DNA of 20,380 nucleotides from JBJYKD01 sp049310025 (GCF_049310025.1 NZ_JBJYKD010000039.1:1-20380), one strand, 5' to 3'; shown: positions 7,585 to 13,887, numbered from the stretch's first letter. Notes: generated from the sequence alone by a model not told the origin. A program made the numbers and translations.

Positions 7585-7783
7585 CGTCTTCACCTCCAAC
7601 CACAATTGCGTATTCCGGGCATCTGAGTTCGCACAACATGCACTTTATGCATGCATCCGAATTAACCACAACGGGTTTGCCGCTTTCCGATGAAAAAACT
7701 TTTTTAGGGCAAAAAGCTATACAGATGCCGCATCTTTTGCAAACCTTCTCGTTGATTGAGATTTTAAAAGTTTTTTCTGACAC
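7577..7783 (-). CDS. korD: 2-oxoacid:ferredoxin oxidoreductase, delta (ferredoxin-like 2[4Fe-4S]) subunit
   Basis: 68-aa two-cluster ferredoxin domain. Both cysteine motifs are intact: CKRCGICIAFCP (residues 15-26) and CIKCMLCELRCP (45-56), each CxxCxxCxxxCP, predicted to hold two 4Fe-4S clusters carrying electrons from the TPP site to external ferredoxin. The GTG start at 7781-7783 follows AGAGGTGATAGG. It lies 16 nt after the GntR regulator stop with no promoter or terminator between, so regulator and enzyme genes are probably co-transcribed. Identification as KorD rather than a free ferredoxin rests on its position in a korDABC cluster. Confidence 0.92.
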   Translation of the reverse strand: MSEKTFKISINEKVCKRCGICIAFCPKKVFSSESGKPVVVNSDACIKCMLCELRCPEYAIVVGGEDDE

Positions 7784-7799
7784 CCTATCACCTCTAATC

Positions 7800-8753
7800 T
7801 TATTTCATATGCTTTTTTAAAATAGCGGATTTTAGAAAGTTAATTGACCCCAAATCGGGTACAAAAATAAATTCAATGACATTTTTTTGTCCATCAGCAA
7901 AGCACAGCACGTCTTTTTTTCTGCCGGGAGAAGTTATTATTGCATCAGCGCTTTCTACAAATGTTTTAACATCATCTGAATCAGTTGATGTGCACACCTT
8001 TATATTGTTAAAGGATAATCCTGCATCGGAAATCGCCTTCTTTACTTTATCGGCAAAATTTTGAGAAATGCACAAAATACCTATCGAGTAGTTTTTTGGA
8101 ATCCTGGCAATTTTGATTATACTTTCGAGCTGCGGGTTAAGGGCGATTGGCAGGATCTCAATTTCTTTATTTTTTATTAAAGACTTGACTTCATCCACAT
8201 GAAAAAAAGTTGTAACCACAAAATCAGAAGACTTGAGTTTTTGGTTAAACTCTTCTACGTTTCTTTTAAAGTCCTGTAACAATACCGGTATTATGGATAT
8301 TCCGGAACCAAGTTCCAGCTCTTTGGAGAAATAATCCAATTGTTCCCTGTTACATTCTATAAAAACAAGTTCCAGCTTGTGCAGTTGGTTGATATATTCG
8401 TTTACCCGGTTTTTGCAGAGCTCCAGAAAATCGTTTAAACCGATTTCCAGATCAAGGGCCTTTTCTATGCAGCTGTCAATGGCTTTAATTATCTCCAATA
8501 TGCCGTTTTTTTCCTTCAAAGGTTTTTTAATTACAAAAGTTCCTCTTCCCTGGTGGGATGATAAAATACCCTCTCTTTGCAGTTCCTTATAGGCCAGGCT
8601 TACGGTTTTTCTGCTCACTTCCAGTTCCCTGGCCAGTTCCCTTTCTGGGGGCAGCTTATAACCTACCCCCCATTTTTCTTCACTGATGTTCTTTTCTATA
8701 TAATGTTTTATCTGAAGGTACAGAGGCGTTTTGTCGGCTTTAAACTGAATCAT
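7800..8753 (-). CDS. GntR-type transcriptional regulator with a large C-terminal sensor domain
   Basis: 317-aa protein. Residues 1-75 form a GntR winged helix-turn-helix of the YtrA/HutC type: TPLYLQIKHYIEKNI, then LPPERELARELEVSRKTVSLAYKELQREGIL and the wing GRGTFVIKK. The remaining 240 residues lack the class I aminotransferase fold of MocR proteins (no PLP lysine motif seen). They instead show alternating beta/alpha segments (LVFIECN, VVTTFFHVDEV, YSIGILCISQNF, SADAIITSPGRK) resembling a periplasmic-binding-protein-like ligand domain. ATG preceded by GGGAGAAG. Directly upstream of korDABC and likely co-transcribed, so it may control 2-oxoacid oxidation in response to a metabolite. Target and ligand are inference; the DNA-binding family is secure. 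Confidence 0.88.
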   Translation of the reverse strand: MIQFKADKTPLYLQIKHYIEKNISEEKWGVGYKLPPERELARELEVSRKTVSLAYKELQREGILSSHQGRGTFVIKKPLKEKNGILEIIKAIDSCIEKALDLEIGLNDFLELCKNRVNEYINQLHKLELVFIECNREQLDYFSKELELGSGISIIPVLLQDFKRNVEEFNQKLKSSDFVVTTFFHVDEVKSLIKNKEIEILPIALNPQLESIIKIARIPKNYSIGILCISQNFADKVKKAISDAGLSFNNIKVCTSTDSDDVKTFVESADAIITSPGRKKDVLCFADGQKNVIEFIFVPDLGSINFLKSAILKKHMK

Positions 8754-8816
8754 TTTTCTTCTCCCAGTCCAGAGTATTGGCTCCTTTAGTAATCCAATTG
8801 CTGTTTTTCACATTTT

Positions 8817-8847
8817 ATTATATTCTACAAACTCAGGAAAAATCCTG
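8817..8847 (-). promoter_or_regulatory. Possible promoter of the GntR-kor operon, overlapping an inverted repeat
   Basis: Minus strand has a perfect TATAAT at 8817-8822 about 64 nt before the regulator start. No good -35 hexamer is seen. Instead the -35 region contains CAGGA-N4-TCCTG (8834-8847), which could be an activator or autoregulator site. The -10 is convincing; the rest is weak. Confidence 0.4.
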
Positions 8848-8860
8848 CTGGTTTTAACGA

Positions 8861-8896
8861 AAAAAATAAAAAAATATGCCAATTATAAATATTGGC
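8861..8896 (-). terminator. Intrinsic terminator after the PHP-domain gene
   Basis: 6-bp stem GCCAAT/ATTGGC (8878-8896) with a 7-nt loop, followed on the minus strand by ATATTTTTTTATTTTTTT. The stem is short but the U tract is long. It lies about 30 nt after the stop codon. Confidence 0.6.
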
Positions 8897-8898
8897 TT

Positions 8899-8926
8899 AT
8901 TGTATACATTAACCCTTATATACAAT
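8899..8926. repeat. Inverted repeat between the PHP gene and the GntR gene
   Basis: Perfect 8-bp arms ATTGTATA (8899-8906) and TATACAAT (8919-8926), 12-nt spacer. The left arm also sits in the self-complementary TGTATACA (8901-8908). The right arm overlaps the PHP stop codon. It could be an RNA hairpin in the PHP 3' end or a DNA operator. Confidence 0.5.
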
Positions 8927-9738
8927 TATATGTGTTTTAATTTTTTAAGTTCACGAACGCATTCAAAGGAAGCGTCAACGGTACCTAAAAGCAGGGGGCA
9001 TTCGCCGTGACTGTCGGACCCGCCCGTTATCGTCAGACCGCGGCTTGAGGCAAACTTAATAAAATAGTCAGTTTGTTGTTTACTGTGATCTTTGTGGTAA
9101 GCTTCAACCCCCATTATGCCGTATTCTACCAATTGGTCTATTATTTCTTTTTTCTCTAGAAGCCCCGGGTGTGCCAGCACCGGTATACCTTCGGCTTTTT
9201 TGATGATATCCACCGCATCAAAAGGTGTTAATTTTTCTCTGGGGACATACGCGGGCCTGCCAGGATTCAAATACTTCTCAAAAGCATCTTCTATAGAATC
9301 CGCATAGCCATTTTCGACTAAAACCGCCGCTATGTGCGGCCTACCTATTGAAGGTCCCCTGGCTTTTTTTCTTACATTTTCAAAAGACACGTTTATATCC
9401 ATTTCTTTTAGTTTTTCTACGATAGTCATTGCTCTTTTAACTCTTTTTGCCTGAAGGTTTTGCAGCACACCTTTTAAATAGCTGCCTTTGTAGTCTATAT
9501 AATACCCGAGAATATGGACTTCCTCATCATTATAATAAGAGTTTATTTCTATCCCGGGAATAACCTCCATGGCCGGAAACTTTTTCGCCTGCTCTACGGC
9601 TTCGGGGATTCCATCGGTGGTATCGTGGTCTGTAATGGCAATGGCCTTCAGATTAAGACGGTGGGCTTCGTTTACCACCTGACCCGGCGTAAGCAGTCCA
9701 TCGGAGAAGACAGTATGTATGTGCAGATCTACTTTCAT
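8926..9738 (-). CDS. PHP-domain phosphoesterase (TrpH / RNase AM-like)
   Basis: 270-aa PHP (polymerase and histidinol phosphatase) domain protein. Metal-binding motifs: DLHIHTVFSDG (4-14, His6, His8, Asp13), ITDHDT (35-40), PGIEIN, the central GRPHIA and VLAHPG segments, and the C-terminal GGSDSHGE. This is the layout of the YciV/TrpH family, where characterised members are 3',5'-nucleoside bisphosphate phosphatases and 5'-3' exoribonucleases acting on RNA ends; that activity is by family analogy only. Start chosen at ATG 9736-9738 because GGAGG lies 5 nt upstream; an in-frame ATG at 9754-9756 lacks a site. Monocistronic between two terminators. Proximity to rny and ymdB may reflect a nucleotide and RNA turnover neighbourhood, which is inference. 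Confidence 0.88.
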   Translation of the reverse strand: MKVDLHIHTVFSDGLLTPGQVVNEAHRLNLKAIAITDHDTTDGIPEAVEQAKKFPAMEVIPGIEINSYYNDEEVHILGYYIDYKGSYLKGVLQNLQAKRVKRAMTIVEKLKEMDINVSFENVRKKARGPSIGRPHIAAVLVENGYADSIEDAFEKYLNPGRPAYVPREKLTPFDAVDIIKKAEGIPVLAHPGLLEKKEIIDQLVEYGIMGVEAYHKDHSKQQTDYFIKFASSRGLTITGGSDSHGECPLLLGTVDASFECVRELKKLKHI

Positions 9739-9802
9739 CGTTACCTCCGAATTCATTTTACTTTTATTTTATCCTTAGGCTACGATTTAATTACAAAATT
9801 AT

Positions 9803-9834
9803 AAAAAAGCCTGTTTTTCAGAAAACAGGCTTTT
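9803..9834 (-). terminator. Strong intrinsic terminator after spoVS
   Basis: 13-bp perfect stem (9805-9817 with 9822-9834), 4-nt loop, followed on the minus strand by T residues at the base. It starts 16 nt after the spoVS stop. Confidence 0.9.
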
Positions 9835-9850
9835 CGGCCAAATTATAATA

Positions 9851-10111
9851 TTACCTCGGCTCAACGATAAGTTTCATGGCGGTTCTTTCTTCACCGTCTA
9901 TCTCAATATCGGTAAAAGCTGGAATGCATATTAAGTCCATCCCGCTTGGAGCCACAAACCCCCTCGCAATGGCAACGGCTTTCACGGCCTGGTTCAACGC
10001 TCCGGCACCGATGGCCTGGATCTCAGCCCCTCCTTTTTCCCGTAAAACCCCCGCTAACGCTCCGGCAACCGAATTGGGATTGGATTTGGCCGATACTTTT
10101 AATACTTCCAT
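9851..10111 (-). CDS. spoVS: Stage V sporulation protein S
   Basis: 86-aa protein covering the complete, highly conserved SpoVS family, which has an Alba-like nucleic-acid-binding fold. Recognisable segments are MEVLKVSAKSNPNSVAGALAG, the central GAGALNQAVKAVAIARGFVAPSG (35-57) and the C-terminal DGEERTAMKLIVEP. In Bacillus subtilis loss of SpoVS blocks sporulation at stage V and affects septation; the molecular role is unclear. ATG preceded by GGGAGGAG. It has its own SigH-like promoter upstream and a strong terminator downstream, so it is probably a single-gene transcript induced early in sporulation. Its position after rny and ymdB matches other Firmicutes. Confidence 0.96.
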   Translation of the reverse strand: MEVLKVSAKSNPNSVAGALAGVLREKGGAEIQAIGAGALNQAVKAVAIARGFVAPSGMDLICIPAFTDIEIDGEERTAMKLIVEPR

Positions 10112-10152
10112 TGTTTAGACTCCTCCCTGCAAAAATTGCTTTATATGTTATT

Positions 10153-10181
10153 TTATTCTATCTTTTGGGAGAAAGTCCTTG
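10153..10181 (-). promoter_or_regulatory. spoVS: SigH-type promoter of spoVS
   Basis: Compared with the Bacillus SigH consensus RnAGGAwWW-N11-12-RnnGAATww, the minus strand has CAAGGACTT (10173-10181), an 11-nt spacer, and ATAGAATAA (10153-10161), a full match to the -10. Two -35 positions deviate. Predicted start is near 10146, giving a 5' leader of about 35 nt. spoVS is a known SigH-regulated gene in B. subtilis. Confidence 0.65.
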
Positions 10182-10220
10182 TTTTTTTAGCTATTTTTTT
10201 AAAAAAATTTTTAAAAAAGC

Positions 10221-11000
10221 TTAATTCTCTCTGAAATTAATCCGTTTAATACTTACAGCCTTACCGGAAGACTCATCAATATCGACCACTATACCGTTAA
10301 ACTGAACCGGACCTCTGGCCACTTCAAATCTAACCGGAAGTTGAGTCAGAAATTTTTGAATGACCTTGTCTTTATCAATACCGAGAATGGAATCCGAAGG
10401 CCCGGTCATGCCTACATCGGTGATATAAGCCGTGCCGTTGGGGAGGATCCTTTCGTCAGCCGTCTGGACATGAGTGTGGGTACCGGCCATGAGAGAAACC
10501 CTTCCGTCAAGATACCATCCCATAGCTATTTTTTCCGAGGTGGCTTCTGCGTGAAAGTCCACAATGATAATGTTTGTGTGCTTTTTAAGTTTTTCAATTT
10601 GAATGTCGGCGCATCTAAAAGGGCAGTCCAGAGAGTTCATAAATATCCTGCCGGAAAGGTTCAATATTCCAATGGATAGCCTTTCCAAGCTGACCAATTG
10701 ACATCCCCTGCCCGGCGTACCTTCCGGGTAATTGGCCGGCCTTACCATCCTGGTTTCCTCTTCTATGAAATTAAATACGTCTTTGTTGTCCCAGACGTGA
10801 TTTCCCATTGTGAAAAAATCTATACCGCTTATAAACAGTTCTTCTGCAATCTTTTTTGTAATGCCGTTGCCGCCTGCGGCGTTTTCGCCATTGGCTATCA
10901 CAAAATCTATTTCATGCTCCTTTCTAAGGGAAGGCAATTTTTCTCTTATTATGTTTCTTCCAGGTCTGCCTACGATATCACCTATCATCAGCAATTTCAA
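10221..11000 (-). CDS. ymdB: YmdB family metallophosphoesterase (TIGR00282), cyclic nucleotide phosphodiesterase
   Basis: 259-aa calcineurin-like phosphoesterase. Motifs: GDIVGRPGR near the N-terminus, ANGENAAGGNGIT, GNHVWDN, RPANYP, DFHAEATSEK and GTHTHVQTAD, covering the two-metal site of the family. B. subtilis YmdB hydrolyses cyclic nucleotides and affects biofilm and motility choices and RNase Y-linked RNA levels. I place the start at TTG 10998-11000 (giving MKLLMIGDIVG, matching the family N-terminus), 9 nt after GGGAG; the in-frame TTG at 11009 touches that site and is unlikely. It is separated from rny by a terminator, so it needs read-through or its own promoter; TTGATA-N17-TATCAC in the gap is a weak candidate. 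Confidence 0.93.
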   Translation of the reverse strand: MKLLMIGDIVGRPGRNIIREKLPSLRKEHEIDFVIANGENAAGGNGITKKIAEELFISGIDFFTMGNHVWDNKDVFNFIEEETRMVRPANYPEGTPGRGCQLVSLERLSIGILNLSGRIFMNSLDCPFRCADIQIEKLKKHTNIIIVDFHAEATSEKIAMGWYLDGRVSLMAGTHTHVQTADERILPNGTAYITDVGMTGPSDSILGIDKDKVIQKFLTQLPVRFEVARGPVQFNGIVVDIDESSGKAVSIKRINFREN

Positions 11001-11053
11001 ACTATTCAACTCCCATCCGTGATAAAATTAATATCAGTCTTTATCAATTTTGC

Positions 11054-11080
11054 AAAAAAAGTGCGCTGTTTGCGCACTTT
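11054..11080 (-). terminator. Intrinsic terminator at the end of rny
   Basis: 9-bp stem AAAGTGCGC/GCGCACTTT (11058-11066 with 11072-11080), 5-nt loop, then TTTT on the minus strand. The upstream arm overlaps the rny stop codon (11079-11081). Confidence 0.88.
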
Positions 11081-12617
11081 ATTTTGCATATTCCGTGGCT
11101 CTGGTTTCTCTTATAACATTGACTTTTATCTGGCCGGGATATTCCAGTTCTTCTTCTATTTTTTTTGCTATATTTCTGGCTATTTCAATTGCCCCCAGGT
11201 CATCCACGTCTTCGGGCTTGACCATTATCCTGATTTCCCTTCCCGCCTGAATTGCGTATGACTTTTCAACACCATGGAATGAATTGGCAATTTCTTCAAG
11301 TTTTTCAAGCCGTTTTATATAGGCTTCCAAAGTTTCGCGCCTGGCGCCGGGGCGAGCAGCGGATATGGCATCAGCGGCCTGTACCAGTATGGCTTCAATT
11401 GACCTGGGTTCCACATCGTTGTGATGAGCCGCAATGGCATTTACAACTTCCTGAGATTCTCCGTATTTTTTCGCTATCTCAGCTCCCACCAGCGCATGTG
11501 GACCTTCAATGTCTTGGTCCACGCTTTTGCCTATGTCGTGCAGCAAACCCGCTCTTTTTGTAAGCTGGACATCCACACCCAGTTCCGCCGCCATGGCCGC
11601 AGCCAGATGAGCCACTTCTATAGAGTGGTGCAGTACATTTTGTCCATAACTGGTCCTGAATTTAAGTTTGCCGAGATATCTAATAAGGTCACTGTGCAGA
11701 TTGTGAATGCCGGTATCAAAAGTGGCTTTTTCGCCCTCTTCCCGTATGATGTTTTCAACTTCCTTCTGAGCTTTTTCCACCATTTCCTCTATCCTTGCGG
11801 GGTGTATTCTGCCGTCAAGTATTAGCTTTTCCAGGGCGATTTTCGCCACCTGTCGTCTAATGGGGTCAAATCCTGATAAAATCACCGCCTCGGGTGTGTC
11901 ATCTATTATCAGATCAATACCGGTGAGGGTTTCAAGAGCCCTTATATTTCGCCCCTCTCTGCCTATAATCCTGCCTTTCATTTCATCGTTGGGCAAAGTC
12001 ACAACGGACACCGTAGTTTCCGCCACCTGGTCTGCGGCGCATTTCTGGATTGCGTAGGATATTATCTCCCTTGCACGCTTTTGAGCCTCTTCTTTTGCCT
12101 GGGTTTCGATTTCTTTTATCATCATGGCGGCATCGTGGCGTATTTCATCTTTAATCTTGTTCAACAAGAATTCCTTGGCTTCTTCGCTGGTCAGACCGGA
12201 AATGCGCTCGAGTTCCGCCACCTGGCGGGAATACAATTCGTTTATTTTTTCATGGAGCTGGTTTATGTCCGCTTCTTTTTTGGCAATGGCCTCTTCCTTC
12301 TTTTCTATTGCCTCAACTTTTCTGTCCAATGACTCTTCCTTTTGAACCAGTCTTCTTTCAGCTCTCTGCAGTTCGTTTCTTCTTTCCCTGACTTCCTTTT
12401 CAAAGTCGTTTTTTATTTTTAAAATTTCTTCCTTGGCTTCTAACAGAGCTTCTCTTTTTATGGATTCCGCTTTCTTTTCTGCTTCCTCTATTATCTTTTT
12501 GGCGGATTCTTCCGCCGAATTTATCTTGGCTTCGGCTATATATTTCCTGATGAGGTAGCCGGCAGCCAAAGTTACTAATCCTGTGATTACGGTTACAGCA
12601 ATGCTTACAGGGTTAAT
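11079..12617 (-). CDS. rny: Ribonuclease Y
   Basis: Membrane-anchored endoribonuclease that initiates mRNA decay in Firmicutes. From an ATT start the protein is 512 aa: transmembrane helix at about 3-22 (PVSIAVTVITGLVTLAAGYL), long coiled coil (30-170), KH domain with GRIIGREGRN (215-224), and an HD hydrolase domain with LHHSIEVAHLA and GLLHDIGK (His-Asp at about 360-361). The first canonical start in frame (TTG, 12567-12569) would delete half the membrane helix and has no ribosome binding site. A strong GGGAGGTGA lies before ATT 12615-12617 (9 nt from GGAGG), and an in-frame TGA lies at 12624-12626. So the likely start is the rare AUU. The length then matches the family (about 510-520 aa). 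Confidence 0.9.
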   Translation of the reverse strand: MNPVSIAVTVITGLVTLAAGYLIRKYIAEAKINSAEESAKKIIEEAEKKAESIKREALLEAKEEILKIKNDFEKEVRERRNELQRAERRLVQKEESLDRKVEAIEKKEEAIAKKEADINQLHEKINELYSRQVAELERISGLTSEEAKEFLLNKIKDEIRHDAAMMIKEIETQAKEEAQKRAREIISYAIQKCAADQVAETTVSVVTLPNDEMKGRIIGREGRNIRALETLTGIDLIIDDTPEAVILSGFDPIRRQVAKIALEKLILDGRIHPARIEEMVEKAQKEVENIIREEGEKATFDTGIHNLHSDLIRYLGKLKFRTSYGQNVLHHSIEVAHLAAAMAAELGVDVQLTKRAGLLHDIGKSVDQDIEGPHALVGAEIAKKYGESQEVVNAIAAHHNDVEPRSIEAILVQAADAISAARPGARRETLEAYIKRLEKLEEIANSFHGVEKSYAIQAGREIRIMVKPEDVDDLGAIEIARNIAKKIEEELEYPGQIKVNVIRETRATEYAK

Positions 12618-12626
12618 ATTTATTCA

Positions 12627-12632
12627 CCTCCC
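12627..12632 (-). promoter_or_regulatory. rny: Ribosome binding site of rny, pointing to an ATT start
   Basis: GGGAGG on the minus strand with TGAATAAAT between it and ATT. No ATG, GTG, TTG or CTG occurs in the rny frame between the upstream TGA stop and the TTG at 12569. Confidence 0.65.
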
Positions 12633-12642
12633 GTCTGTAAAT

Positions 12643-12686
12643 TAAAGTCAATAAAAGAATAAAACCGAGGGGAACTCGGTTTTATT
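12643..12686 (-). terminator. Intrinsic terminator in the recA-rny gap (within the rny leader)
   Basis: 12-bp perfect stem AATAAAACCGAG/CTCGGTTTTATT (12658-12669 with 12675-12686), 5-nt loop, followed on the minus strand by CTTTTATTGACTTT. It lies 135 nt after the recA stop but only about 25 nt before the rny ribosome binding site, and downstream of a strong promoter. It may terminate recA transcripts, act as an attenuator for rny, or end a small RNA. Confidence 0.8.
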
Positions 12687-12771
12687 AAATAGAGAAAACT
12701 CTAGTTTAATTTAAATTCGTGCCCCCATATCCAGCAGGATTACTCTTAAAACAAAATTTCACATCAATCTA

Positions 12772-12800
12772 ATTTTATACTTTTTTGACAGTCATGTCAA
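12772..12800 (-). promoter_or_regulatory. Strong SigA-type promoter upstream of rny
   Basis: Minus strand TTGACA (12795-12800), exact 17-nt spacer, TAAAAT (12772-12777). It lies 21 nt downstream of the recA stop. Predicted start is near 12765, giving a leader of about 150 nt to the rny start. The -35 is one arm of the palindrome TTGACA-TGAC-TGTCAA. Confidence 0.8.
12785..12800. repeat. Palindrome overlapping the rny-region promoter -35
   Basis: TTGACAGTCATGTCAA on the plus strand: perfect 6-bp arms with a 4-nt centre. It covers the -35 hexamer and the first part of the spacer, a classical place for a repressor operator. No known regulator motif is recognised. Confidence 0.55.
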
Positions 12801-12821
12801 GGAAAACTAAATCATGGTTAA

Positions 12822-13853
12822 TCATGGGTTGTCATCTAAATTTTGGCTTTTTTCCGGTTCGGGTTTTACTAAATTATACTTTTCCTTCACCTTCTGTTCT
12901 ATTTTCTTCAATACATCCGGGTGTTCCTTAAGGTATTGCTTGGCATTTTCCCGGCCCTGGCCTATCCTTTCTTTTTCATAGGAATACCATGCCCCGCTTT
13001 TCTGTATAATGCCTTCCTCGGCGGCGAAATCGAGCACGCAGCCTTCCCTTGAGATTCCCTCGCCGTATATAATGTCAAATTCCGCCTGTTTAAAAGGAGG
13101 AGCCACTTTGTTTTTAACCACTTTGACTTTGGTCCTGCTGCCCAGCATCTCTTCGCCCTGCTTTATGATTTCACTCTTTCGCACTTCAAGCCGCACGGAA
13201 GCATAAAACTTCAACGCCCTGCCTCCGGGGGTAGTCTCCGGGTTGCCGAACATTATTCCGACCTTTTCTCTGAGCTGGTTTATGAATATGGCCACGGTCT
13301 TGGATTTGCTTATGGCTCCGGCCAGTTTTCGCAGAGCCTGCGACATGAGCCTCGCCTGAAGTCCCACATGGGCGTCTCCCATTTCACCGTCCAGCTCGGC
13401 TTTCGGGACTAAAGCCGCCACCGAGTCAATCACTATCACATCCACCGCCCCGCTTCTTACGAGAGCTTCGGCTATTTCCAGGGCCTGCTCGCCGGTATCC
13501 GGCTGAGAAATTAATAAATTATCCGTATCCACACCCAGTCTTTTGGCGTAAACGGGGTCAAGAGCGTGTTCGGCGTCGATAAAGGCCGCCGTGCCGCCGG
13601 CTTTTTGAGCCTCGGCCACAATGTGAAGCGCCACCGTTGTCTTACCCGAGGATTCCGGGCCATATATTTCCACTATTCTGCCCCTCGGAACTCCGCCAAC
13701 CCCCAGGGCGATGTCGAGGGGCAAGGCGCCGGTGGATATGACTTCCACATTAAATCTGGACTGTGCTTCACCCAATTTCATTATTGAACCTTTGCCAAAT
13801 TGCCTTTCAATCTGCGCAAGGGCCATTTCCAGGGCTTTTTGTTTCTCTATCAT
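12822..13853 (-). CDS. recA: Recombinase RecA
   Basis: 343-aa strand-exchange ATPase, also the co-protease that triggers LexA self-cleavage in the SOS response. N-terminal polymerisation motif (KALEMALAQIERQFGKGSIMKLGE), Walker A GPESSGKT (65-72), Walker B region VIVIDSVAALVPKAELDGEMGD, DNA-binding loop L1/L2 segments including IFINQLREKVGIMFGNPETTPGGRALKFYASVRL, and an acidic, Pro/Glu-rich C-terminal tail. Length is standard. ATG preceded by GGAGGG 9 nt away. A SigA promoter with a LexA box lies directly upstream. Neighbours thpR/cinA upstream and rny downstream match the Firmicutes order. Confidence 0.99.
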   Translation of the reverse strand: MIEKQKALEMALAQIERQFGKGSIMKLGEAQSRFNVEVISTGALPLDIALGVGGVPRGRIVEIYGPESSGKTTVALHIVAEAQKAGGTAAFIDAEHALDPVYAKRLGVDTDNLLISQPDTGEQALEIAEALVRSGAVDVIVIDSVAALVPKAELDGEMGDAHVGLQARLMSQALRKLAGAISKSKTVAIFINQLREKVGIMFGNPETTPGGRALKFYASVRLEVRKSEIIKQGEEMLGSRTKVKVVKNKVAPPFKQAEFDIIYGEGISREGCVLDFAAEEGIIQKSGAWYSYEKERIGQGRENAKQYLKEHPDVLKKIEQKVKEKYNLVKPEPEKSQNLDDNP

Positions 13854-13867
13854 ATTTCAATACCCTC

Positions 13868-13881
13868 CAAACGTATGTTCA
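13868..13881. promoter_or_regulatory. LexA (SOS) box of recA
   Basis: Minus strand TGAACATACGTTTG compared with the Gram-positive SOS consensus CGAACRNRYGTTYG: only the first base differs. It begins 6 nt after the -10, covering the predicted transcription start, so LexA binding should block initiation. Confidence 0.85.
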
Positions 13882-13887
13882 TATTTA

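Noticed and set aside
9739..9775. SigH-like pattern TAAGGATAA-N11-AATGAATTC upstream of the PHP gene
   Set aside because: The implied transcription start would fall inside the GGAGG ribosome binding site, so it is unlikely to drive translation; AT-rich sequence makes a chance match plausible.
10184..10223. Terminator after ymdB in the A/T-rich stretch
   Set aside because: The only hairpin is nearly all A-U with a bulge and is followed by A residues rather than U.
12706..12745. AATCC...GGATATGG in the rny leader recalls the P2/L2 region of purine riboswitches
   Set aside because: The required J2/3 TTTCTACC segment, a P3 stem-loop and a stable P2 are all missing; only a 3-bp stem can be drawn.
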